A DNA stretch of 64,000 nucleotides. Source: Marseilla massiliensis. GTDB lineage: Bacteria; Bacteroidota; Bacteroidia; Bacteroidales; Bacteroidaceae. Each line of letters opens with the position of its first letter. Positions within the stretch are counted from its first letter, which is position 1. This document shows positions 25,561 to 33,753 of this stretch, in pieces. Location of the stretch: positions 1 through 64,000 of the forward strand of contig NZ_JACJJG010000005.1 of NCBI RefSeq assembly GCF_016899855.1, written 5' to 3'. The position numbers and the translations under genes are program-made. A model generated the notes under the pieces. The model did no database searches, was not told the DNA's origin, and was given only the letters and a program-made list of their open reading frames with translations.

Positions 25561-26487
25561 TCAGATGTTGAACAACTCGGTGGAGAGGTATCTCTCGCCC
25601 GTGTCGGGCAGGAGCGTAACTATTCGCTTGCCGCTGTATTCAGGGCGCTTGGCTACCGCAAGTGCCGCCGCAAGTGCCGCTCCTGACGATATTCCTACGA
25701 GCAGTCCCTCGTTGCTGGCAGTGAGGCGTGCCGTGCGCATTGCCTCGGCGTCGGTTACGGTCACTACTTCGTCAACTACTCCGGCGTCGTATGTCTTAGG
25801 TATGAAGTTCGCACCGATACCCTGAATCTTGTGTGGGCCGCTGTGCCCGGCCGACAGCAAAGGCGACGATGCCGGCTCAACGGCTATTATCTTGATGTCG
25901 TGGTTGTATTCCTTGAGGCGTCGGCCCGTGCCCGATATTGTGCCTCCGGTGCCTACGCAGGCAACGAAAGCGTCTATATTTCCGTCAGTCTGTTCCCAAA
26001 TCTCGCGTCCCGTGGTGTCGTAGTGGCACTGAGGATTGGCCTGGTTGTCAAACTGTCCGAGAATAACCGAGCCCGGAATGGAGCGTTGCAGGCTCTCGGC
26101 TGCCTTTACGGCTCCGCCCATACCCTCGGCCGCCGGCGTAAGTCGGACCTCCGCTCCGTATGCGGCCACGAGCTTACGGCGCTCAATGCTCATTGTTTCG
26201 GGCATTGTCAGTATCAGTTTATATCCCTTGACGGCGGCCACGAGGGCAAGTCCTATGCCCGTGTTGCCGCTCGTAGGCTCGATTATCGTGGCTCCCGGCG
26301 TGAGCAGTCCGCGGCGTTCGGCATCGTTGACGAGAGCCAGTGCCACGCGGTCTTTTACGCTACCACCGGGGTTGAAGAACTCTACTTTTGCCATGACAGG
26401 CGTGCTTACGCCTTCATGTGACGACAAACGACCCAGCTCTACGAGCGGGGTGTTGCCGATGAATGAAAGAATATTTTTGCTTTGCAT
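25561..26487 (-). CDS. cysK: Cysteine synthase A
   Basis: A 308-residue PLP-dependent O-acetylserine sulfhydrylase that makes cysteine from O-acetylserine and sulfide. It has the PLP lysine Lys45 in FFNPGGSVKDRVAL, the substrate loop EPTSGNTGIGLA, the PLP-phosphate loop VGTGGTISGTGR, and the late SSGAALAAALA motif. Length and motifs match CysK rather than CysM. It is encoded alone on the minus strand, with a long palindrome (26501-26640) between it and the preceding exporter gene, so it is probably not co-transcribed with that gene. Confidence 0.93.
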   Translation of the reverse strand: MQSKNILSFIGNTPLVELGRLSSHEGVSTPVMAKVEFFNPGGSVKDRVALALVNDAERRGLLTPGATIIEPTSGNTGIGLALVAAVKGYKLILTMPETMSIERRKLVAAYGAEVRLTPAAEGMGGAVKAAESLQRSIPGSVILGQFDNQANPQCHYDTTGREIWEQTDGNIDAFVACVGTGGTISGTGRRLKEYNHDIKIIAVEPASSPLLSAGHSGPHKIQGIGANFIPKTYDAGVVDEVVTVTDAEAMRTARLTASNEGLLVGISSGAALAAALAVAKRPEYSGKRIVTLLPDTGERYLSTELFNI

Positions 26488-26500
26488 GATGGAAGTTATT

Positions 26501-26640
26501 AAATTAAGAATTAAGAGTTAAGAATTAAGAAAATATGCCTTGTGGTGACATAGCTGAGGCCTAATAAGCCGAATGGGATAAATAAGCCATATAAAAGAGG
26601 AATACATATTTTCTTAATTCTTAATTCTTAACTCTTAATT
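26501..26640. repeat. Long palindrome of AATTAAG words, copy 1
   Basis: Arms 26501-26539 and 26601-26640 are near-perfect inverted copies built from AATTAAGAATTAAGAG-like words and an AAAATATG end. The distal arm overlaps the last codons of the EamA gene. It is placed directly after that stop, so it probably serves as a terminator. Confidence 0.7.
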
Positions 26641-27555
26641 TTTCATTTCTTTCTCCATGTCCCGACGTGACTTGGAATGGGTTACGAGCCATACGCCAAG
26701 GCACACGAGTATGACGGCAAGTCCTTGTGACGGCTTGAACACGCCTATTCCCGTAAGAACGCTCACCGTGACTGACACGAGCGGCTGCACGTAATTGTAT
26801 ATGCTGACTACGGTAGGACGGAGTGTCTGCTGGCCAACCATCATCAGGATGTAGCTTACGTATGTTCCGAAGAATACAACGAAGCCTGTCTCGAGCCATG
26901 TTGATACAGGTATGGCCGAGTAATCAATGGACGACACGCGGCCGAAGGTGAACGGCAGTATGAAAACAGACGCGTAGGTGAACATCCACTTGTTGATTGT
27001 TATGACGGAATAGCGGCGTATGAGGTCGCGGAATATCGTAAGATAAAACGCGAACGACAGTTGCGCGCCGAGGCAGAGCAGGTCGCCGCGGATGTCGCCT
27101 ACCTTCGAGCTCGTGGCGGCCGCGCTGGTGGCGATAAGTATTATGGCGCCGGCGCAGCCTATTGCTACGCCTCCTGCCTTCTTGCCGGTTATGGGCTCTT
27201 TCAGTATTAAGGCTGCAAGGAGCATGGCGAAGATTGGCATTGATGTGGTCACGATACTTGCGTTGACGGGTGAAGTTATGCTAAGGCCGATGGTATAGCA
27301 GCACTGGTTGAACACAAGGCCGAGCAAGGCGGCGCCTATAAGCATGAGCAGGTCGCGCTTTGGAACGTGCTCTTTTTTGACAAACAGCGACGTGAGCCAG
27401 AATAGCACGGCACCGCCCGTGACGCGGAACGTCACTACGTCAATACCGGTAAAACCGTGGGTCATGGCATCTTTGCCCAGAGGCGCCATTAACCCCCAGA
27501 ACGCACAAGCCAAGAACATGCACAAGTGCGCGATTAGCGGACGATTGTTAGTCAT
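26635..27555 (-). CDS. EamA-family (DMT) transporter
   Basis: A 306-residue inner-membrane protein with ten predicted hydrophobic segments in two EamA repeats (for example FLACAFWGLMAPLGKDAM and VVFFGTYVSYILMMVGQQTLRPTVVSIYNYVQPLVSV). Members export amino acids or metabolites or have unknown substrates; nothing here fixes the substrate. It diverges from the ATPase/DUF4435 pair with back-to-back promoters. The C-terminal KEMKN lies inside one arm of the long palindrome. Confidence 0.85.
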   Translation of the reverse strand: MTNNRPLIAHLCMFLACAFWGLMAPLGKDAMTHGFTGIDVVTFRVTGGAVLFWLTSLFVKKEHVPKRDLLMLIGAALLGLVFNQCCYTIGLSITSPVNASIVTTSMPIFAMLLAALILKEPITGKKAGGVAIGCAGAIILIATSAAATSSKVGDIRGDLLCLGAQLSFAFYLTIFRDLIRRYSVITINKWMFTYASVFILPFTFGRVSSIDYSAIPVSTWLETGFVVFFGTYVSYILMMVGQQTLRPTVVSIYNYVQPLVSVTVSVLTGIGVFKPSQGLAVILVCLGVWLVTHSKSRRDMEKEMKN

Positions 27556-27585
27556 GAAAATATAAGTTTATTATTATTTTGCGTG

Positions 27586-27622
27586 CAAAGGTACACAATT
27601 CAAAATAAAATGACTATATTTG
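27586..27622. promoter_or_regulatory. Divergent promoters of the EamA gene and the ATPase/DUF4435 pair
   Basis: The minus-strand TACCTTTG (27586-27593) serves the EamA gene. The plus-strand TATATTTG (27615-27622) lies 30 bp before the ATPase ATG. The two -7 elements are 21 bp apart, so the polymerases would compete. Confidence 0.5.
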
Positions 27623-27652
27623 CCATGAATAAGTAAGGATAAAATCAATATT

Positions 27653-28474
27653 ATGCAAAAATACGCCGACTACATAAAAGAAATAGAGATAGACTCCCTT
27701 TGGAGCGGCCGCCGACACGTTGTATGGAAGCTCGACAGACGCGTGAACATACTGAGCGGAATCAACGGCGTAGGCAAAAGTACCATTATAAATAAGGTGG
27801 TGAAGAGCGTGGGTCCCAACGGCGACATAACCAACCATCTTATGAAAGGTGTACACATAACCGTATGCCCGGAAGATGCGGGCTTTATACGTTATGACGT
27901 AATACGCTCTTTCGACCGCCCCCTGCTTAATGCTGACGTAATAGGCGAGATGGGGGCGAATCTTGCCACGGAGCTTGACTGGCAGTTGTTCAAGTTGCAA
28001 AGGAAATACCTTGATTACCAGGTGAACATCGGCAACCGTATAATTGCCGTATTGCAGAGCGGACAGCCCGACGCGGCGATAATGGCGCAGCGCATATCGG
28101 AGCCTAAAAAGAAATTCCAGGACCTGATTGACGACCTGTTCTCGGATACCGGAAAGACAATAATACGTACCGAGAACGAAATCAAGTTCTCGCAGATAGG
28201 CGAGGCCTTGTATCCTTACCAGTTGTCGAGCGGAGAGAAACAGATGTTGGCCATATTGCTGACGGTGCTCATCGAGGACAACCAACCTTACGTGTTGTTC
28301 ATGGACGAGCCCGAGGTAAGCCTGCACATCGAATGGCAGAAACGGCTTATCGACCTTATACTCGAACTGAACGACAATGTACAGATAATACTAACGACAC
28401 ATTCGCCTGCCGTGGTGATGAACGGATGGATAGACAAGATTACCGAGGTCAGCGACATAACGGACAATGAGTAG
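27653..28474 (+). CDS. ABC-type AAA ATPase paired with DUF4435 (AriA-like candidate)
   Basis: A 273-residue soluble ATPase of the AAA_21/RecF-OLD type. It has Walker A GINGVGKST (36-44), the ABC signature LSSGEKQ (191-197), Walker B YVLFMDEP (213-220) and a switch His250 in TTHSP. There are no membrane segments. The stop overlaps the start of the DUF4435 gene by 8 bp (ATGAGTAG), so the two are translationally coupled. An ATPase next to a DUF4435/TOPRIM-like protein is the arrangement of the PARIS anti-phage system (AriA/AriB). This ATPase is shorter than I would expect for AriA, and a housekeeping role is also possible, since the flanking genes are ordinary chromosomal ones. Confidence 0.75.
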   Translation: MQKYADYIKEIEIDSLWSGRRHVVWKLDRRVNILSGINGVGKSTIINKVVKSVGPNGDITNHLMKGVHITVCPEDAGFIRYDVIRSFDRPLLNADVIGEMGANLATELDWQLFKLQRKYLDYQVNIGNRIIAVLQSGQPDAAIMAQRISEPKKKFQDLIDDLFSDTGKTIIRTENEIKFSQIGEALYPYQLSSGEKQMLAILLTVLIEDNQPYVLFMDEPEVSLHIEWQKRLIDLILELNDNVQIILTTHSPAVVMNGWIDKITEVSDITDNE

Positions 28475-29489
28475 CTCTAAACGTCTTGGAAACAATATTA
28501 CTTCAGCGTATTTCAGCGCTGCCAACAGCCTGAAGCCGAAGAACGCCCGGCGCAAGATAGTTGCTTACGTCGAGAGTTACGATGACGTGTTGTTCTGGAG
28601 GACGCTGCTCGGCAATTATGAGGACGACACGAGGTATTTTGAGGTAATGCTGCCGTCGCACAGCACTCTGGAGCGCGGCAAACGTTCAGTGCTGATGAAT
28701 CTGCTGTACGGCAACGTCGGACAGGATATGATAGCGTGTGTCGATGCCGACTATGACTACCTTATTCAGGGAGCTACGCAGACGTCAAAGGAAATAATCT
28801 CCAATCCGTATGTTTTCCATACCTATGCCTACGCGATAGAGAACTTGCAGTGTTATGCCCCGTCGTTGCATAATGTATGCGTCATGGTGACGCTTAACGA
28901 CCATGCCGTGTTCGACTTCCAGACTTTTATGAGGCAGTTCAGTGAAGCTATTTTCCCGCTGTTTGTATGGTCAATCTGGCATTACCGCAGGAACATATAC
29001 GGGCAGTTTACCATCACAGACTTCAACAAGGTGGTGGAGATAGGCGGTTTTAACGTGTATTCTCCCGAAATTGCAATTACCAACATAAGGAATAAAGTGT
29101 GGAAGAAAACCAACTGGCTGCGCAAGAAACATCCTGACGCCAAGGATTCGTACTTGGCCCTTAAACGTGAACTTATAGAGCTTGGGGTAACTCCCGGGAC
29201 TACTTATCTTTATATTCAGGGACACCACTTGTTCGATAAGGTCGTCATGCCGCTAATGACCAAGGTCTGTGGAATACTGATACGCGAGCGCGAATCGGAA
29301 ATACGCCATCAGGCAGTGCATTCCACGCAAATGCGCAATGAGCTGTCCTGCTATTCGCACAGTGTGCAGGATATCGAGCAGATGTTGAAGAAAAACATGG
29401 GATATGTCATGTCGGAACCTTTCCGCAGGACGCAAAAGGACATAGAACGTTTCCTTGGAATCAAGGAGCGGGAAACTAATGGCGAGTGA
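28467..29489 (+). CDS. DUF4435 protein, TOPRIM-like putative nuclease (AriB-like candidate)
   Basis: A 340-residue protein. The N-terminal third has the DUF4435 acidic pattern: Glu36 in AYVESYDDVLFW, then Asp93, Asp95 and Asp97 in ACVDADYDYL, and YAIEN at about 122-126. This resembles the metal-binding Glu and DxD of TOPRIM/OLD nucleases. The rest is mostly helical, with no recognised domain. In PARIS systems the DUF4435 effector is released by the ATPase on phage infection and acts as a nuclease; here that is only inferred from gene pairing. Coupled start with the ATPase, and a repeat array 22 bp after the stop. Confidence 0.75.
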   Translation: MSSSKRLGNNITSAYFSAANSLKPKNARRKIVAYVESYDDVLFWRTLLGNYEDDTRYFEVMLPSHSTLERGKRSVLMNLLYGNVGQDMIACVDADYDYLIQGATQTSKEIISNPYVFHTYAYAIENLQCYAPSLHNVCVMVTLNDHAVFDFQTFMRQFSEAIFPLFVWSIWHYRRNIYGQFTITDFNKVVEIGGFNVYSPEIAITNIRNKVWKKTNWLRKKHPDAKDSYLALKRELIELGVTPGTTYLYIQGHHLFDKVVMPLMTKVCGILIRERESEIRHQAVHSTQMRNELSCYSHSVQDIEQMLKKNMGYVMSEPFRRTQKDIERFLGIKERETNGE

Positions 29490-29510
29490 GCGCGGCATGT
29501 GCGGCGTTCG

Positions 29511-29570
29511 TAATATGCCGTCTTTTATCGTGTGAAAGACGGCTTTTTGCAGTGTGTTTGACGGTCAATT
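29511..29570. repeat. 22-23 bp palindromic-unit array, copy 5
   Basis: A short array in which GCCGTCTTTT and GAAAGACGGC face each other as a hairpin, plus a third partial unit. It directly follows the DUF4435 gene and may act as its terminator. The rest of the 399 bp gap to manA holds only the CTGACA cluster. Confidence 0.7.
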
Positions 29571-29746
29571 ACGGCGCGATAGGCCGTCGGTTATAATCAG
29601 GACACTTGTTTTTATCCGTTTATCAGCCTGTACAGTGGTTAAAATGTATTTGGCTTGTTGTTGCCTGTCGGCGGCTGCCGGGCATGCGTAAACATGCCAG
29701 CCATATGCCGGCGGGTTTGCCCCTGCATGGAGCCGGGGCATGTCCG

Positions 29747-29829
29747 CTGACATAGGGCTGACACATTTAAAGAATGTCTGTCAGCATGTAATCGCCTTGT
29801 TTTCAGTAAGATACATGCAAAACTGACAG
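29747..29829. repeat. CTGACA/CTGTCAG motif cluster, second copy
   Basis: CTGACA at 29747 and 29758, CTGTCAG at 29778 and CTGACAG at 29823. This is the same heptamer as the larger cluster at 8295-8453. Function unknown. Confidence 0.35.
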
Positions 29830-29888
29830 AAAATGGTACAACGACAGACTTTTTGCGCCTGTTGGTTATTGTTTGTTGACGTTGCTGT

Positions 29889-30854
29889 TTACACGTAAGT
29901 CTCGAGAAACTTGATTTCTCCGTTCACGTTCAGTGTCTTTGTCGTTGCAGGTACGAGCATGGTCTCGCCTCCACGTAATGTAGTGGCGTTACCCTCGTTG
30001 TCGGTGAAAGTAGCCTCTCCCTTCAGCCCGATGATTATCACGAAGCTGTCAAGTTCGCTGTAGTCGAGGGTCATCGGCTCGTCAAGGTCGTATACGGCAG
30101 TGTTGAAGTACCTGCATTGTACGAGCGACACGCCTTGGTTTTTTGCCGGTACATATTCCGTCCTGTAATCTTCCTGCACGTTGTAGTCAATGCATTCGGC
30201 CGCCTGCCTGGTGTGCAGTTCGCGCAGGTTGCCGTTCTTGTCACGACGGTTAAAGTCGTAAATTCTGTACGTTGCGTCTGACGTTTGCTGTATTTCGGCG
30301 AGGAAGCAGCCCTTACCAATGCTATGGATTCTGCCCGCCGGTATGAAGAAACAGTCATCGGCCTTGACGGGAAACTCGGCAATGGCATCGCAAATGGTCG
30401 TGTCGGCAACCATTTCCTTATACTGTTCCGGCGTTATAGCCTGTTTTAGTCCGCAGCGCAATGTGGCGTACGGCTCTGAGTCCATAAGGTACCACATTTC
30501 CGTCTTGCCGTTTTTCATGCCTTGCTGCCTTGCCTTTTCGTCGTCTGGGTGTACCTGTATGGATAATGCCTGGCGTGCGTCAATGAATTTTATCAGTAGC
30601 GGAAAATCGTTGCCGAAGCGTTTGTAGTTTTCAGTTCCAACTAACCGGTCTTGCATTTCGGCCACCATTTCGGGCAATGTCTTTCCTTCGTAAGGGCCGT
30701 TGGCTATTATGCTTTCGTTGCCTTTTACGCCGGATATTTCCCAACTCTCGCCGATTTGTTCGTCATCATGTCCTTCAACACGCTTGAACTTGGCGATTTT
30801 ATTGCCTCCCCAAATAGTCTGTTTGAGGATAGGCTTGAATTTTACAGGTTGCAT
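29889..30854 (-). CDS. manA: Mannose-6-phosphate isomerase, class I
   Basis: A 321-residue zinc cupin enzyme interconverting mannose-6-phosphate and fructose-6-phosphate. Landmarks are QTIWGGNKIAKF at the N-terminus, LSIQVHPDDEKARQ (zinc and substrate ligands), FFIPAGRIHSIGKGCFLAEIQQTSDATYRIYDF, and a C-terminal cupin that ends ALNVN-like as in short bacterial PMIs. It is the last of four same-strand genes (dxs, trkA, trkH, manA) separated by 9-49 bp. It could feed mannose from the mannan locus into glycolysis after conversion of mannose-1-phosphate, but it is not part of that locus. Confidence 0.9.
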   Translation of the reverse strand: MQPVKFKPILKQTIWGGNKIAKFKRVEGHDDEQIGESWEISGVKGNESIIANGPYEGKTLPEMVAEMQDRLVGTENYKRFGNDFPLLIKFIDARQALSIQVHPDDEKARQQGMKNGKTEMWYLMDSEPYATLRCGLKQAITPEQYKEMVADTTICDAIAEFPVKADDCFFIPAGRIHSIGKGCFLAEIQQTSDATYRIYDFNRRDKNGNLRELHTRQAAECIDYNVQEDYRTEYVPAKNQGVSLVQCRYFNTAVYDLDEPMTLDYSELDSFVIIIGLKGEATFTDNEGNATTLRGGETMLVPATTKTLNVNGEIKFLETYV

Positions 30855-30903
30855 ATTAGTTTAATTTTTTTAATTGAAGTGTGGCTTAAAGCCTATTATC
30901 TTA

Positions 30904-32361
30904 TCAGTTCTCTTTCCAGAAAGCTTTTGTGAACAGCACTATTACGCTGAAAAACTCAAGTCGCCCCATCAGCATCAGCATGGAGCAAATCCATTTGCCG
31001 ATGTCCGGCAATGAGCTCCACGACATCGTCGGCCCAATCTCGAGGCCCAACGTAGGCCCTACATTGCTTGCGCTGCTTATTGCAATTGTCATTGAGTTTG
31101 TGCTGTCGACGCCGAGTAGCGTGAACGTAAAGTACGAGAAAAATACGGCTGCTATGTATAATGTGAAGAATACAAGAAGTGTCGGAACAGACTGGTTGGG
31201 CACGATGTTGCCGTTTATTTTGACCGGGAGCACGGCCCTCGGGTGCAGCAGCCGCTTGAATTCGTTGCGTATAATCCTGAACAGTATGGCGCATCTTATA
31301 CATTTTATTCCTCCGCTTGTACTTCCTGCGCAGGCTCCGAACACCATGCACAGGCTGAGGATAATCCACGTTATATGCGGCCATTTTGCTGCATCGTCGT
31401 TGAAAATACCGGTTGTGGTGATAAATGCCGCTACCTGGAATAATGAGTTACGCAAGGCTTTGGATATGCTGTAATCGTTGTGCGTGATGAGGAAATACAT
31501 TATCGTAGCGGTGGAAAGGAGTACTACGAGCATGTAAAACCTGAATTCTGCGTCCTTGAAGAACTCCTTTATCCTTCCTTTTATTACGACAAGGTAGAGC
31601 AGGCTGAAGTTGGCTCCTGAAAGAAGCATGAACACTATTGACGTATAGTCTATCGCAGCGGAGTTGAAGTAAGCAGTACTTTCATTGTGGGTGGCAAAGC
31701 CTCCTGTGGCGATTATCGACATTGCGTAGTTTACGCTGTCGAAAAGTCCCATCCCGAAAATGTAAAAAAACGCGGCACAGCTTATCGAAAGCACGATATA
31801 CACGGCCCATATCGTCTTTGCGCTGGTGCTTAGACGGGGATGCAGCTTCGATTTTATCGGGCCGGTTGACTCTGCGGAGAAAACCTTGACGCTTCCCCCT
31901 ACAAGCGAGGGTAGTATGGCTATGGTGAAGAATACGATACCAAGACCGCCAATCCAGTGTGTCAGTGAGCGCCAGAACAGCAGGCCATGCGGCAACGCCT
32001 CGACATCATCTATTATCGTGGCTCCGGTCGTAGTGAAGCCCGACATTGTCTCGAAGAAAGCATCCGTATAGCTTGTGAGGTATCCGCTGATTACGAACGG
32101 CAGCGCGCCGAGCCCACTGAAGATGATCCATATAAGTGTTACAAGCAGGTATGCCTCGCGCCGCCCCATGCTGTTTTCGGCTCCGTAGCCCTTGTATTTC
32201 AGGCCGATGGCCGCAAGTACCGTGATGGTTATCGTTATGAGGAACGCGGGAATGTCGTCTTCCTTGTAATAAACTGATACAAGCAGGCATGACAACATCA
32301 TTATTGCCTCGATGAAAAGAAGCGAGCCTATTACCTTGTATACAAGCTTAGCGTTAATCAT
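30904..32361 (-). CDS. trkH: TrkH-family potassium uptake membrane subunit
   Basis: A 485-residue inner-membrane protein with repeated membrane-pore-membrane segments. Selectivity-filter regions are recognisable as MSGFTTTGATI, IATGGFATHN, FITTTGIFND and SASNVGPTLG. A C-terminal GRLEFFSVIVLF is typical. It forms the K+ channel part of the Trk system together with the cytoplasmic TrkA encoded 9 bp upstream, which supports co-expression. K+ uptake coupled to H+ or Na+ is known for the family. Confidence 0.92.
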   Translation of the reverse strand: MINAKLVYKVIGSLLFIEAIMMLSCLLVSVYYKEDDIPAFLITITITVLAAIGLKYKGYGAENSMGRREAYLLVTLIWIIFSGLGALPFVISGYLTSYTDAFFETMSGFTTTGATIIDDVEALPHGLLFWRSLTHWIGGLGIVFFTIAILPSLVGGSVKVFSAESTGPIKSKLHPRLSTSAKTIWAVYIVLSISCAAFFYIFGMGLFDSVNYAMSIIATGGFATHNESTAYFNSAAIDYTSIVFMLLSGANFSLLYLVVIKGRIKEFFKDAEFRFYMLVVLLSTATIMYFLITHNDYSISKALRNSLFQVAAFITTTGIFNDDAAKWPHITWIILSLCMVFGACAGSTSGGIKCIRCAILFRIIRNEFKRLLHPRAVLPVKINGNIVPNQSVPTLLVFFTLYIAAVFFSYFTFTLLGVDSTNSMTIAISSASNVGPTLGLEIGPTMSWSSLPDIGKWICSMLMLMGRLEFFSVIVLFTKAFWKEN

Positions 32362-32370
32362 GTTCGTGGC

Positions 32371-33714
32371 TTAATTGAAGAATTTTTCTATCTTTGACAT
32401 GTTTATGTTGTGACAGAATACCACAACTATATCACCAGCTTCAATCTGCGAACCTCCTGATACGAGGTGTCCTTCGCCGTTACGGACAAGCCCTCCGATT
32501 GTTGTACCGTGGGGAAGACCGAGCTCATACACTTTTTTCTTTGTCACTTTCGAGCCCTCCTGTGCAGTGAACTCGGCCACGTCGGCATTAGCAGTCATAA
32601 GGAATCGTGTGTTCTTGACATCGGAATCGAGCATCATCTGGTATATATGACTGGCCGCGATGGCTTTTTTGTTGATGATGGTGCCGATGTCAAGGCTCTC
32701 GGCCATCTTTACGTAGTCTATATTTTCGACCATGGCTATGGTCTTGCGCACGCCGAGCCGTTTTGCCGTAAGGCACGCCAGGATGTTTGTTTCGGCATTG
32801 CCTGTCAGTGCAACGAAAGCCTGGGTGTTCTTCACTCCCTCCTCGATGAGTAACGGGATGTCGCGGCCGTCACCGTTGATTACCATTACCTTGTCAGTGT
32901 CAATAAGCTCGTTGATTTGTTCGCAGCGCCTTTCGTCGTCTTCGAGGATTTTCGCGTTCATGTATTCCGGCATCATCTGTACCGCCCTTATGGCAGTGTT
33001 GCCACCTCCCATTACCATAACGTTCTTCACGTCAACGTAATGTTCCTTTCCAACAATTTTCCTTATGTATGGAATATAGTTACGGGTGGTCATGAAATAA
33101 GCCATGTCGTATATTTTCAATACATCGTCTCCTCGTGGTATTATAGTTTCGTCACCCCGCTTTACTGCAACGATATGGTATGGAGATTCAGGCTTGCAGA
33201 GGTCTTTCAGAGGCTCGTTCAGTATTTCGCATGTTTCCCTCAACTTTATACCGAGCATTACCAAAGCTCCGTTATGCACGTCCCATCGTTGCCTTACCCA
33301 GCTCATTTTCAGCCCGTTAACGATGTCGTATGCCGCAAGGTTCTCCGGATAGATAAGCGAGTCAATGCCAACCTTGCCGAACAAGTTTTTCAGTTCCGGT
33401 TCCATGAACTCGTAGTTGTTGACCTTTGCCACTGTTTTCTTTGCTCCGAGAGCTTTGGCCATGATACAGCTGTTCATGTTCATGTTTTCGTCAGGTGTCA
33501 CTCCGATATACAAGTCGGCATTGCCGGTACCGGCGTTTTTCAGCGCCTTGACGCTTGAAGGCGACGCATGTACCGTCATTAGGTCGTAGTCACCGGTTAC
33601 ATTGTTAAGGCGTTCTTCGTCTTCGTCAATCAGGACAATATCCTGATCGTTGCGCGACAACAGTTTAGCCAAGTGGGTTCCTATGGCGTAAGCGCCTGCA
33701 ATGATTATTTTCAT
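32371..33714 (-). CDS. trkA: Trk system potassium regulatory subunit TrkA
   Basis: A 447-residue cytoplasmic protein with two tandem RCK modules. The first NAD-binding fold starts KIIIAGAYAIGTHLAKLLS with acidic VLIDEDEERL; the second starts NVMVMGGGNTAIRAVQMM. Each is followed by a TrkA-C domain (for example IGGLVRNGEGHLVSGGSQIEAGDIVVVF at the end). It binds nucleotides and gates TrkH. It lies between dxs and trkH with gaps of 39 and 9 bp. The first glycine motif reads GAYAIG rather than GxGxxG, a small deviation common in TrkA. Confidence 0.92.
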   Translation of the reverse strand: MKIIIAGAYAIGTHLAKLLSRNDQDIVLIDEDEERLNNVTGDYDLMTVHASPSSVKALKNAGTGNADLYIGVTPDENMNMNSCIMAKALGAKKTVAKVNNYEFMEPELKNLFGKVGIDSLIYPENLAAYDIVNGLKMSWVRQRWDVHNGALVMLGIKLRETCEILNEPLKDLCKPESPYHIVAVKRGDETIIPRGDDVLKIYDMAYFMTTRNYIPYIRKIVGKEHYVDVKNVMVMGGGNTAIRAVQMMPEYMNAKILEDDERRCEQINELIDTDKVMVINGDGRDIPLLIEEGVKNTQAFVALTGNAETNILACLTAKRLGVRKTIAMVENIDYVKMAESLDIGTIINKKAIAASHIYQMMLDSDVKNTRFLMTANADVAEFTAQEGSKVTKKKVYELGLPHGTTIGGLVRNGEGHLVSGGSQIEAGDIVVVFCHNINMSKIEKFFN

Positions 33715-33753
33715 TTCCTTATCTTATATGTTATTTAAAGTCTTGGGCGGAGT

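Noticed and set aside
27653-29489. ATPase/DUF4435 pair considered as an ABC transporter
   Set aside because: No membrane protein is encoded next to it, and the second gene has acidic TOPRIM-like motifs instead of membrane helices.
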